Below are positions 1-11,200 of a DNA stretch of 64,000 nucleotides, piece by piece. The notes beneath the pieces were generated by a model. That model was not told where the DNA came from. It worked only from the letters and a program-made list of their open reading frames with translations, and did no database searches. The translations under genes and the position numbers were made by a program. Numbering within the stretch: the stretch's first letter is position 1; each line of letters opens with the position of its first letter. Source of the stretch: Burhinus oedicnemus (Eukaryota > Chordata > Aves > Charadriiformes > Burhinidae); NCBI GenBank assembly GCA_008921705.1, contig VFFE01006968.1, forward strand, positions 195,506-259,505. The letters run 5' to 3'.

Positions 1-319
1 ATGTTATCAATTTATTTCTTGGAGGCAAGAAGCCAGTGCTTTCTTAGTCCAGTTATCCTGGAGGTTGCTTCAGGTTATTTTAGTTTTTATGTTTAATATT
101 GCAGGGATTTTATGGATTTACCAAAATACCATAATTTTTATTTTTAAATCACTTTTTTCTTCCCAAACAGATCCAATCCACATCGGACCTTATCATACTC
201 TGTTTCAGTTCACTGCCACCATATGTAAGTGTTGTCAAGGCTGTAATACATAAAGCATCTGGCTCCAGGGCTGGTTTCACTGTGGTTTTGGAATACAGAT
301 TTTATAATATGCAGTTTCC

Positions 320-425
320 TTCCTCTGAAGTCAATGGGCTATTCAATGGAATGAGGTTTCTGAGGCATAGGTCAGATCTTCAAAGGCACATAGGCACCCA
401 AATCCTGCTTAAGGATATTCCACTG
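320..425. repeat. Fragment of ancient near-palindromic dispersed repeat
   Basis: The segment carries a GAAGTCAATGGG core, a nearby second TCAATGG, and then a TCTTCAAAGGCACATAGGCA block about 45 bases downstream. The combination resembles an old repeat common in reptile and bird genomes, in which CCATTGAAGTCAATGGGA-like and TTAGGCACCTAA-like blocks face each other. Further pieces occur at 3345-3420, 48030-48095 and perhaps 51380-51432. I do not know its library name; the family assignment is from pattern memory. Confidence 0.4.
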
Positions 426-3344
426 ATTTGGAGTGAGGTGCTTGCCTTATCCCCTTCAAAGGTGAGGGGATTCTCCAAATGATAGCTAAAGCCAGGTTAA
501 ACAGGCACACCCCAGACAATCTAATGACTACTTGTCCCCTAGCCCTATTGTTAAGCCACTAACATAAGACATAGGTGGGATGTTGCCCTTCTTTAGGTGA
601 GACTCAATTGATGCAAACAGAGCCGTCCTTAGGTTGCTCCAGCTCATGCTGTGGATGAGATTGAAAGACCTGATAGATTTCTTTGCCCTTGGATTGCCTG
701 AGTTTCCATGATGTTACTGCATACACATGTGCAGTAAGCTTGCTGCACAGATGGTCTGCATACACGTGCCTCTGGCATGGACATCTGATGCTTCTGGGAT
801 GCACCAAACTGGCTGAGCAGGAGCAAAGCAGCTGAACAGCACGTAGGCAACGGCATTGATAGTGTCCAGAAGCGCTGTGGTTTTTGTGTCTTCCCTATGA
901 ACGTGTGACCTCTGAAGCTGCCCCAAAGCATCAGATCTGCTGTGTTGGTGCATGGTGACAACAGCACGTGCCTGCAGCAGAATTTATCTGCTGCAGCACA
1001 GTAGCCACGGCTGTGAAGTCTGGAGGGCTGCCAGTGCACTTGGAGCTATTGTACTGGACCTTCAACCAAAGCTGCTGTACTCCCAGAAAGTCAGCCAAAC
1101 ACAGCAAAATCCTCAAAACTTAATTAAATCTCGGAGAGAAAAAAAGGACATGTGCTGGAAAACCCAGCTGTATGGCATTTTGACTCCCAACTCCGGAAGG
1201 AACATCACCGTGCTCAGCTGTCCCTCGGGCTCTGGCTATCTTATTTGTACTCATACTTTCTGATCGCTCAATGTTCTCTGACTTCTTGGGATGTGTGTGG
1301 ACAGTGGCAGATTTAGGTCAAAATTTACAGTGGCAAAATAATGGCTTCATCTCTGTACATGTTCATTAACAAAAACTTTTGAAAGGGCCCTTCAGGCCAG
1401 GGCTACAGTACAGAGCCTTGTTGCTTCAGCTGTTTTAAAAGGTGCATATGACTGGAGGAAAAGGAAAATGTACAATGTTTGCCCAGCTGTAGCAAAATTT
1501 AAATTGTCAAGCCATCAGGACGCAGACTGGGCATGTTTAGTCGTATTACATGCCCTGCCATAGGACAGGTAAGAAGAAACAGGGCAGAAGCCTGGCTGCA
1601 GGTTCCCAAAGGTTTGCCCTTATTCTGAAGAGCTGTGTCATTGATTTCAGTAGAAGAAAATAAAGCCCATATACATAGATTATAGTCTAAAAATTGTTCT
1701 GAGCAGCTATTCAACTGGGTGATCCAAAGGACAGCTTCGTCTTTCTGGTGTTTGCCGGAGTGGGAAAGAGTACATGAGGAAAAAAAAATAATCGCACCAC
1801 AATTTTCCTGCTACTCACCTTTTTTTCCCTAAGTAAGTAATCACCAATGACTCTCTGTGCCCAAGTGCTTCATGTTCCTGTATCGCCAGAGCAGATACTG
1901 CTGCAGTATTTGGGGTTGAGGTGTATCTTCCCTAACTACGTATATGAAAAGCAAGCCTCTAGATCCCCAGCAAGTTCCCCCTGCCTTGCCCTGGATCTGA
2001 AGAAGATGCAGATCTTCGGACCCATGCTGGGAAACCCCAGGGAGGTGTAGACTGGGGACAGGGCTGATTCCGGCCTCTTACAGGCCTGTAAATGCAGAGA
2101 CGGGGTGAAGGGAAGGCAGATGGGCACCCCCAAGGATGGAAGAATTGAGCAGATATTTGAGCCACACCTCACAGGCAATTTTTTCCAGCTAATCCCTGCC
2201 ATAATTTTTCCTGCAGCAAAGCTGATCCAGTACATCATTTCCATGAGACAGAAGGCAGTTTTATCACTGCTCGCTTCTCAGAGGTCTTAGACACTTGCTT
2301 TTAATCATATAGTGTATGCTGACATCTGGTGGCATTCAGTAACCAAATCTTCGTTAAACAAATAAGTCAGTTTTAAGGAGTCCACATTCTTATTTTCCCT
2401 TAGTTGTGTCCAGAAACAGGATTCCTCTGAGACCACGTCAGACTGGGGATTAGTCTAACGCACACGTATGGGACTGGCATGGTCCTGGATCTCTTGTGAG
2501 ACACGTGGGCACTGGCCTTCAGGTAAGGAAGGGACCGTCAGCCAAGGGTCCTGACTGCGTTCAAACACAGTCCTTCCAGCACAAAATGGAGCAAATGGCA
2601 TCTTACCGTTCCCCATTCTGAACACAGAGAATCACTGTGCTAAAAAGGAGTGATGCAAAACTACCATGGGCTTTACCAGGAACAGAGCCAGTGTAAAGTC
2701 TTAGGTGGTAACACTTCTACTGTAATTTATTTTATCTTTGTTTCAAATTGGTGAAAAAGAAGCAAAACAGCATGTATGAGTAGCGAGTGAGACGTACCAA
2801 AACCTTGTTTCATGGCAAGTGAGAATAAGTAGCGTAGTGTCAGCTGTCATGGTTTAAAAGATATCCATGATGTAGCTGTTCCATTAAAATTTGGATTAAA
2901 ATCATGTTTAAATTTCATTTCCTCCAGTCCTTATCCTGCTTTTGATTAGTTTTAAGAGCAGTTGATGGTCTTGTGATTTGAAGATTTTGCATTTTAAATT
3001 TTGTGTACATGGTCTGGAATTTTATGTGAAATTGTGGGTTTGATCTTTGACCTCTGTTTACTACAGTCCTGATTTGCCACTAATTTGATAGCAAGGCATA
3101 AGGGCCTACTGTAAACAAGCTGCTCACTTTACATAGCTATGTTTGGCTCCTAAATGAAGAAGTATGTATGGAATATACTTTCGGTACTGTAGTCTCCGGA
3201 AGAAATAATAAAAAACACATCGCTGCTTAGCTCTCCAGGTAACGTTTACATTTGGAGAAAATAAGTTGCATGCCTAATAGAGAGAGAAAATGCGACTCTT
3301 ATCCATCTTAGGTTTGTTTGTTTTAAATTGTTCTTTAAAGTATT

Positions 3345-3420
3345 TGAGGGCTCAGGCTGTCTCTTTTGAAGTCAGTGGGAACTTTGCCATTGATTTTAAA
3401 AGGATCAGGATTAAGCCTAA
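3345..3420. repeat. Second fragment of the same dispersed repeat
   Basis: GAAGTCAGTGGGA is followed about ten bases later by GCCATTGATTTTAAAAGGAT and then a CAGGATTAAGCC tail. The two ATTGA/TCAGTGG blocks are imperfect reverse complements, giving the near-palindromic form seen also at 48030-48095. It is non-coding and appears old, given the mismatches between copies. Confidence 0.45.
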
Positions 3421-6400
3421 ATTGGTAGAGTCTAAAAGGCAAAAATGAAAATGTCCAAAGTCTACAAATCTCTCACTGATCCACCATCCAGAAAGGAAGG
3501 ACAAAAGCCTTCTCCAAGGTCTGTAATGTACATCTTGATTCCAGGACTCCTGGTTTTCGTATATTTGTAGACTTCAAGATGGAAAGCAACTTCCAGTCAG
3601 GACTGTAATTGATAGCATATGGAGTAGTACATACTTGCACCATGGACTTCTAAAGCTGCTGGGGGAAGGGAGATGAAAGCTGCTTGTACAATTCAACAGA
3701 CTGTCTGTACACATCTTCCACAAGTTGTCCCGTGCTAACACTCCACAGTATACCCTTGCCTGCAACCCACCCCAGGCAGATTCCCCACCTTACAGGTTCA
3801 GGCCTTCAGGTATGGTCTCACGCACAGTAAATGACCCAGCAAAAATTTGCCAGTGGACATTTAACTCAGAAACATGTCTGATCATCCTGCACAAGCTTAG
3901 TACTTTTTGCACTAACCTGGCACTAGCAGCCATGTCCTCTGAGCAGCAGCTCAAAGCAAGGTCTTCGCCTTTCTCCTGTGTCAGCTAGCTAGGACCATCC
4001 ATCCTGGCAGTAAACTTCCCATCACCTGGACTCTGTCCTCACAGTGGAGAGCAGATTGTGGTAGGAACACCTAGACACCCTAGAGGAAGGACTGTTTTCC
4101 TATTTGGCAGAGGAGGAAACCATAACCTTTTTCATTTTCTGGCTTAGGGCGTCTTGGTAACTGTGACAAAGGCCAGTAGTCAAGGATGTGGACTTTTCTC
4201 GGATAAGAATGTGGATCATCTACAGTGACAAAGTGTAAGCTCAGAGAAGTGATGGGACATGGGCAAGCAAACATGAAAGGCCCTCTTGTTTCCTCTTCAG
4301 ACACCCAAGTGCATTGAGTATCTGAAATGAAGTGACCCTGGTTCCAGGTCAGGCTATCCATGGATGACTTCAGGAGGCTATAGCAACTAGAGGTAGGAAA
4401 CTGCATAATGACCTGGTTTGTTTATGCGGTTTTACTATCAGACAAACAAGAGTTCAGGGAGACACTGGGATCAAGCACCTTCCCAGATCATCCAAACCTG
4501 AGGTTGACAAAGCACTCATTACAGTCTGCAAGGCCTTGTGACCCAACAGAAGAACATCATCTTCTGTTAATAGAGACCCACGCTTGGCCAAAGAATATCA
4601 GATAAAAATACAGCATCAAAGTAAGGGAATCCTTGCAATTAAAATCCACAATAGTTTCTTGCGTCTCCATTTCTCAGAAGTCACTCAAGCTGATAAGAGC
4701 TTTATGGGAGCCACTAGAGAAGGTGGATGTCATTTCCCAGGCTGTGCAACCCCTTCTCTTCTACCCTAAAATGAGTGGCTCTAGAATGGGAGGTGTCAAA
4801 GATTGCCATCTTGTAAATGACTCAGTTTCATCATCCTTGAGATTTTCTAGCAATGCAACCAACTCAGGTAGCATCTACTCAATCTTCACCCATGCTACCT
4901 CCTGCTATATGCTACCTAGAGGGAGCAATGTGCTACTCACAGGGATTGTGGTGGCTCAGTCCTGTCCTGATTCTGATGTGGGTCAGTCACCACATCCACA
5001 TACAAACCCTTGCTTCTGTTGCCTTTGCCCAGGCTTAAGGACAGACAGAGCCAGCAATAGCAAGTCAGGTCACCTTTCTGAAGATACTTTCCCTGAGGTA
5101 TTTCTTGAGCTACCCCAGTTTCCCCACAGCACAACAAGGACAACAGACAAAAATACACATGCAGGGAACCACGCATGGTGCACTCTGAACACAGCCCCGG
5201 TGATGTGACCCTGGCTTTGGTGCCAGACCTCTGCTGTGCTGTTTTGCTAATGCATTGTGGTGCTCTAGTCTATTCTGCTGGCCCACCTGGCAGAGGACAC
5301 CCCTGTTTTGAAGGATCCTTAAACAGAACTCTGGGCAGAAGCTTGCAGCACAACTGAGTGCCACTGAAAACTGGAAATCGTGTTCTCAGTCAAAACATTC
5401 TGCAGATCCCATCTTCTGCTTCTGCTCCTGCTCCATGGGACATTTCCTCAGAATATTTTAAGTGGCAGTCCCAAGAGCTCTAATACCTTTATGCCAATCA
5501 CCTTAGCATCACTTTCTGCCTGAAACCAGCAATGCACAAGTATAGGCACATACTTAGTTGGCTTTTCTAATGGAGGGTGGTCACTGAGCAGAAATAGTTT
5601 CCAAAGTGCTGTTTACTTTCTTAATAGGGCTAGCTTACAATGTAAAGAAAGGTTAAATTCATCTGAATAACTTTGGACTCTTATACATGCAAGACAATCA
5701 GAGATTTCTAATAAATAAAGGATGCCATAAGGGCCCCTGCGATGTTTAGACGTAGTGGGCATGTTTGGACTCAGTGCGGAACAGCAATCTGTCACTGCTA
5801 GATCAACTCAAAAAGCAATTCAACAAGGGCTCCATGTAGACAACATTACAGAAAACCTGTTCCGATAGCTTTCTTATGCAAGAGAAAACCACAGTCACAT
5901 TTGTATTTTAGGCAGTGAACCAACAAGAATGAAGCAAAAGAACAAGAACTGTCCTCAAGAAATATTTTGGGTTGCTCCTCTCCTCCCACTCCCCTTACAC
6001 TCCTTTTCAATCTCTTACCAGTTTGTGCATTTTTGGCGACAGAGAACCATACTGCAGAGGTCACTGGCAGGCTGGTGGGGACCACTGCGGCTTTTGGCTA
6101 CCAGAGACAACTTCCCAGCCTGGTGAAGTGTCGACCTCTTTACTCCCCATTTTGAGCTGGGGCAGAGGTGACTGTGGGTGGAGGAGACAGAAGAATGAAA
6201 GAAGTTTCCTCAGCCCAGCAACCTTTGACAACCAGTTGCTGCTTTTCCTCCTCGCCCCAGGATCTGCTATCCAACAAGTGCAAATTGAGGATGACAAATA
6301 AGAATATTAGCTTGGTGTTTCTGCTAAAATGATCCGCCTTGAAGTAGCTGATGTTGACACTTAAATTGTCAGCAGACTTCCAGTTTAGCGCTCCAGTTAG

Positions 6401-7859
6401 AAGAATGGGTCCATTCACACTTCCCTCTGAGCTATTGTTTCAACTCTCTCTAGACTGGGCAAATATGACTGTAGCAGTTTACACTCCAGTTCCACTTTAA
6501 AGGGTTTTTTTGCAACCATAACCCACATTGCCTAGAAACTTTTTTTTTTTTAAAATGTAAGCTTAGACTCCAGAGAATAATTACACAACGCTGTAAAAAT
6601 AGTCTGCAGCAATTTACATAGCTGGGAAATATTGGAGCTGTTTTTTTCCAGTGTACCTATGTATACATGGCTGCAGCTAGCTCCAGTATTTACAGAGGAC
6701 TCACTGAAGCTGTGATCACGGAAACTGGTATTTCAAGTTAGGCCACACACATGAACAAAACATTTCTTGTTATAAGGCAAGGTTTTGTATTTTGGGTTGT
6801 TATATCACCATCTAACTGAAGCACCACCTTGCCACTTCTGCCTTTCCTATATCACCTTCTGGCTGGATTCAAGTAACATCCTTGTGGCTAATGCAGGCAT
6901 TGGTTTTGTAGTCAAGTAGGAGAGTATTAATTTAACTTCAGTTTCTTTCCTGTAATTGCATGTTCCTTCCATTTTAGAGCAAGTTAATCATACTGAGGGG
7001 CTATATCCTCATTTCTCTCTCTGCAGTCAACTTTGCTGCTGCTCATTTCTCTTAGGTGTCATGTCTCCTTGCCTGCTGGAAGCTCAGTCCCCCGCCTGGT
7101 CTCCTGGATGCTGACCTGTTCTTTCTTGATGCATCTTGCTGATGGTAGGATCACCAGTCCCACTGGAACTAAGCGACCAATCCCACTTCTTCTTAAGAGT
7201 AGGAGAAAACTCTGCTGCAGCAGGTGGTAGAATAACTGCCTGCTGACCCTTGTCTGCTACACTAATTATCAGGACTTTGGACATTTTCAAGCCCAGCTGA
7301 CCAATGCGACGAACTAATACAGCCCAGTACTTCCAAGGTACAGTATGAGCTTTCTGGATTGCAAGCAGTTATCTTGTCCAGAGCCTGAAGATGCAGTGGC
7401 TTAATTCTTCCTTTCTAGGCTTCTTTAGAAGCCTATTTCTGTCTTCCATATAATTCTGTCAAGCTCCCACTTTGCTAGCTCCTACTCTCCCTTTTAAGGA
7501 GCTTTTTTAGTTTTGTTTTCCCCAGGAGAGCTAAAGTGATCAAATCAAAACTAACAGAATGAATGGATAAAGCCACAGCCTGGGAACAAACCCATTGCCT
7601 GAAATCTCTGCAAAGAAACTACTCAGGAAATACTTACAAGCGAAGAATACATGACAGAAGAATTTATGCAAGTGACTGTATGCATATGGGAACAACAACT
7701 TCCAACTCTTGCAATCTAGCAGTGATGAATTAATAATTGACCATTAGATTTAGGCACTGATTTGAAGGAGTTAAATTCCCAGGCTGCCTTTTCAGAGCAG
7801 GGTGGGGCATTGGGGAAGTCAGAGAGAGAAAAAAAAGGCACCTGAATGCCCTGGGAAGG

Positions 7860-8119
7860 AGCAGCAAAACCTTCTGTCAAACTCCCCTTCCTCTCCTATG
7901 CTACAAATACTCCCCAGCTGAGGGTTGCTCAGTGCCCACCGGCAGCCGCAGCCCTCGGCCGCACACACCTGCGTGCGGAGTGATCCATGCGGGCAGCCTT
8001 TCCCTCATCAGGAAGCGAGTGCCACGTCCTGCTCCTGCTCGCCTCTCCTCACAGCCACTCGTCCCCTCTGGTGTGACAGCTCATGGCATGGCCAGTGGCC
8101 AGGGCCTGAGGGAAGGGAC
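7860..8119 (+). promoter_or_regulatory. NIPAL2: Probable NIPAL2 promoter and 5' UTR (CpG-richer block)
   Basis: From about 7930 the sequence becomes clearly richer in G+C and CpG than the flanking DNA, with several CpGs between 7938 and 8050, and this continues into the first coding exon. No TATA box is evident at a useful distance. A CpG-rich, TATA-less start would fit a broadly expressed membrane-protein gene. The reading frame of exon 1 stays open back to at least 7925 but has no ATG before 8120, so most of this interval is likely 5' UTR. The transcription start was not located. Confidence 0.5.
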
Positions 8120-8224
8120 ATGGGCATCCTCCCTGTTTCAGAGTGGGCATCCTGGAACAAAGCCCTTGGGGGGCCGGGCGCCGGGAGCGGGCCCCTCTCT
8201 GGCTCTTGGTACAGCACGCACAAG
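8120..8224 (+). CDS. NIPAL2: NIPAL2 coding exon 1 (residues 1-35)
   Basis: The ATG at 8120 has G at -3 and G at +4, a good Kozak context, and is the only ATG in this frame before the donor. The exon ends with AAG followed by gtaagt, phase 0, matching the phase 0 start of exon 2. Its end, Gly-Pro-Gly-Ala-Gly-Ser-Gly-Pro-Leu-Ser-Gly-Ser-Trp-Tyr, aligns without gaps to the same stretch of mammalian NIPAL2 as I recall it, which identifies the exon despite a diverged N-terminus. It encodes the short hydrophilic segment before the first membrane helix. A G-quadruplex motif lies within it (8168-8191). The start codon is less certain than the 3' end. Confidence 0.8.
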
Positions 8225-11200
8225 GTAAGTGCCCGCCGTGCAGCACCATGCTGGGGCCCAGGAACAAGTGGGCTTGGGGGGAGCAGGGTAATCATTTCAG
8301 CCTCTCCCCACCATCCTCCGAAGAGCCCCCTTTCCAGCACCTGTTTGCTGCTGACACCTGCTCCCTCTTCACCCTGTTGCTCAGCCCACACCACCCTGGC
8401 TTCCCCCTCCACACAGTCCTCTCCGAACAGGAACCGAGCAGAGAGCTGTGCTGTGCTGCACTAGAGCATCGCTGGTTTTTGTCATCAGTGTTTCTGTCGC
8501 TGGCAGTGCTGACAATGTATTTGGGCAACTGCAAAAGAGAGACTGAGGCAGCCCCCGAGAACTAGCAAGCTGAAGCATCTGCTAACAATAAAAATGAATT
8601 GGAGGTTGATTAAACCCTTTACCTTTTCCCTGCTTTTTTCTTCACAACCTAGGGGGCATGGGAGGATATGCAACATTCTTGTTTTGCGCTGCATAAGAGG
8701 CAAACCACTTTTTTATGATGCAAAGCATTGATATAAATTGTGCATAAAATGGCTTGCAACTAACTGCTCTCCTTTCTCTGCAAGCAGCTGAGTAGCAGGT
8801 CATAGCCTGGGGAGGGCCCCAAAAACTTTCCCCTCTGGATTCCGCATTTGCTGCTGGGTGGGTATCCAGATGGCAGCAGGCATTTCTCAGCCCCATGTTC
8901 TCAGAGGGAAGGAAACCTGTGCTCAGCTTCCTGGAGCAGCAAGATTCCTGGCTGATGGCAGTGCTTCCTGGGATCAGAGCTGGAATCTCTTGTGGCAGAC
9001 GAGAGTGTAGAGCCAAGGGTTACTGTGGGTTTGAGATTTAGGGCCCTGGGGCTGGGAGTGCTTGCAGAGCTGTTGGGGGAAGACAGCAACAGGGAACTCC
9101 CTTGGCATGGGGACACCCACCTGCACGTCACGGTGGAGTTATCGGTTTGCTTGCAAAACGTCCCAGCCCTGCTCCTGTACTGCTTGGGGTGGTTGTGTGA
9201 GGATTGCCGTGTTTTAAGCTTGGTAGTTTTCTGGGAAGACCCAAATCATTTTTCAGTGTTGCTTGGGTATCAGTGTGCAAGACTGGTTTTCTGTGCTTCG
9301 ATTTACTTGCAGAGTTGAGGCTTTGGAGCTTTTGGAGCTTTTGGAGCTTTTGGAGCAATGGGTAACTATGGGTTGTGCGTTGCTGCCAACCTTCATTTTC
9401 CCAAGAGTTAAATTCTTCTGTGCACCACCATTTTCACATTTTACATTTTTTTAAATATCAGAAACCATGTTCTCCCTCCATTCCTGGCAAATGGGCTGTC
9501 CTGGCTGTGATTTAGTGGGTCAGCCCAGTTTCAGGATTTCATGTGGAGGCTCTTTCCCTTCCCCTTTTCTTGAGGCCATTTTGTCCCGTCTGGAGGGGCT
9601 TGGCATGGCTGCTGGTCACAGCTGCCTAAGTGCCATGTGGGCGTAAGAGACATCCACATGGGATCAGCAGATCTGACATATGCATTAGGGAAATCTGTGG
9701 CACTCAAGTAAGCATTAAACAACATCTGTAAACGTGCAGCTCCCTGGAAGAAGTTAAAATGCCTGTGTCCAAGCAGCAGTGTAGTAGAATGCCTCTTTGT
9801 GCTGGCATTACATTTCTCTGTTTTTTTCCATCAGGGTTATTCTCCTGCCAGGTCCCTGACTGGGCTAATTGGTGCTAGCTGTTGGCATGAGGGTATTAGG
9901 GGGAATGCGTGGTCGTGGGGAAAAAAAGGGTGGAGGTAGGACGACTTCTTGGCATCAGTGTGGCTGTAGCTTAGTTGATGCTACTGGAGGAACTACACCT
10001 CTGAAATCTGCAACACAGGATCTCGTGCTCCCGCGGCCTTCCTGGTCTTGGCCCTGCATTGTCTGTCATGGGACACGGGCGTGTTTAATGGTGCAGTAAA
10101 ATCTGATGAAATATGTACTGAGTTACCTGAAGTATTTCCTGACAAACTAAAATTATTGCAGTATTTTTGGTTCTGCTGAAGTAATGAACGTAAGAAGCCA
10201 CCACATGTGGATTTGGTCTGCTTAATAGGAAGTGTATGCCATTGCTTCAGTTTAATCCTTTTTTATTTCCTTCAGCACTTCTCAAAGCTTGTTTATTTAT
10301 TTTCAATATTGTTGTTTATGGACAAGAACATTTTGCAAGATTAGTTGAGATTATTAACTACAATATTGATCTTGTTGTGACTTTGTATCAGAGAAGGAGA
10401 AAAGAGCTGGGTGGCAATAGTCAGTGAAAGCTCAGATGTAATACTTCTTCCATAACTCGGTAGTTCACATGGCTGTTGTGTGTAATCACTGTGTGCAGCT
10501 GTTCAAGTGTGGAAGCCGAGCTGGAGAGGGAAATTCATTTCACTTCTGCTTCTTTTTCCTCCTTTGCCTGTCTCTTAATAAACTTGGAGTTATTACTGGC
10601 TGCCCAGACACTCACCTCGAGAGATTGTTTTATTTCGTGGGTTGTGGTAATAAATCATTTTGGCTCTGTATTTGAGGTTTAAAACGTTGACAGCTCCTTC
10701 AGATGGATCCGTGGCCTCTTGTCCCGTGATAATATATCACAGCCTGTCACAGGCCGTACGTGCAGGTGGAGAGTATGTGCAGCCAGGAAACCCAATCCTT
10801 TGTGTGGTCTAATCTGCAGGCAGTGGTGGCCACTATCAGGTGCGATGAGAAATCCCATGGATTAAACAGATCCTTGTGAGGTCTTTCTACACTGCTTTCT
10901 ATCATATACATGAAATCTAGATTTCATGTGAAGTGCCACATTTAAGGTTTTTAGCTCATTCTGTTCAAGGAGAAAGTCTTCAGTGCTTCAATTCACCCCA
11001 CCTTGCTAAGGGCTTGATGTCTAGTGCCACGGAGCCGCAGTAAGGTGAGGGCTTGGTTTGGTCTAGGTTTCTTCCAGTGGCAGCACAGTCCCTGCTGGTA
11101 CTTCTGCTGCTGTAGAAGCTGCTGCCCCTGTGCTGTGAGACCCAGTGCAGGAGGGCAGGGAGCTGCCACCATGGAGAGGAAGATTATTTCTCCATTTCCC

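Larger units (their letters stand above)
1..7859. other. Upstream non-coding region
   Basis: No open frame here looks like a conserved protein, and no exon with matching splice sites was recognised on either strand. The DNA is AT-leaning with short homopolymer runs, such as a T run near 6540. It contains two fragments of an old dispersed repeat (320-425 and 3345-3420, listed separately). In mammals KCNS2 lies on this side of NIPAL2, but none of its potassium-channel sequence is visible, so it is probably further upstream. Enhancers may be present but cannot be identified by eye. Confidence 0.6.

Noticed and set aside
4633..5208. 191-codon open frame upstream of the gene
   Set aside because: It starts at TTG rather than ATG, matches no known family, and overlaps open frames on the other strand.
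8225..8464. Extension of the exon 1 open frame past the donor to 8464
   Set aside because: Homology to NIPAL2 ends exactly at the gtaagt donor (8225) and resumes in exon 2, so the open extension is intronic.
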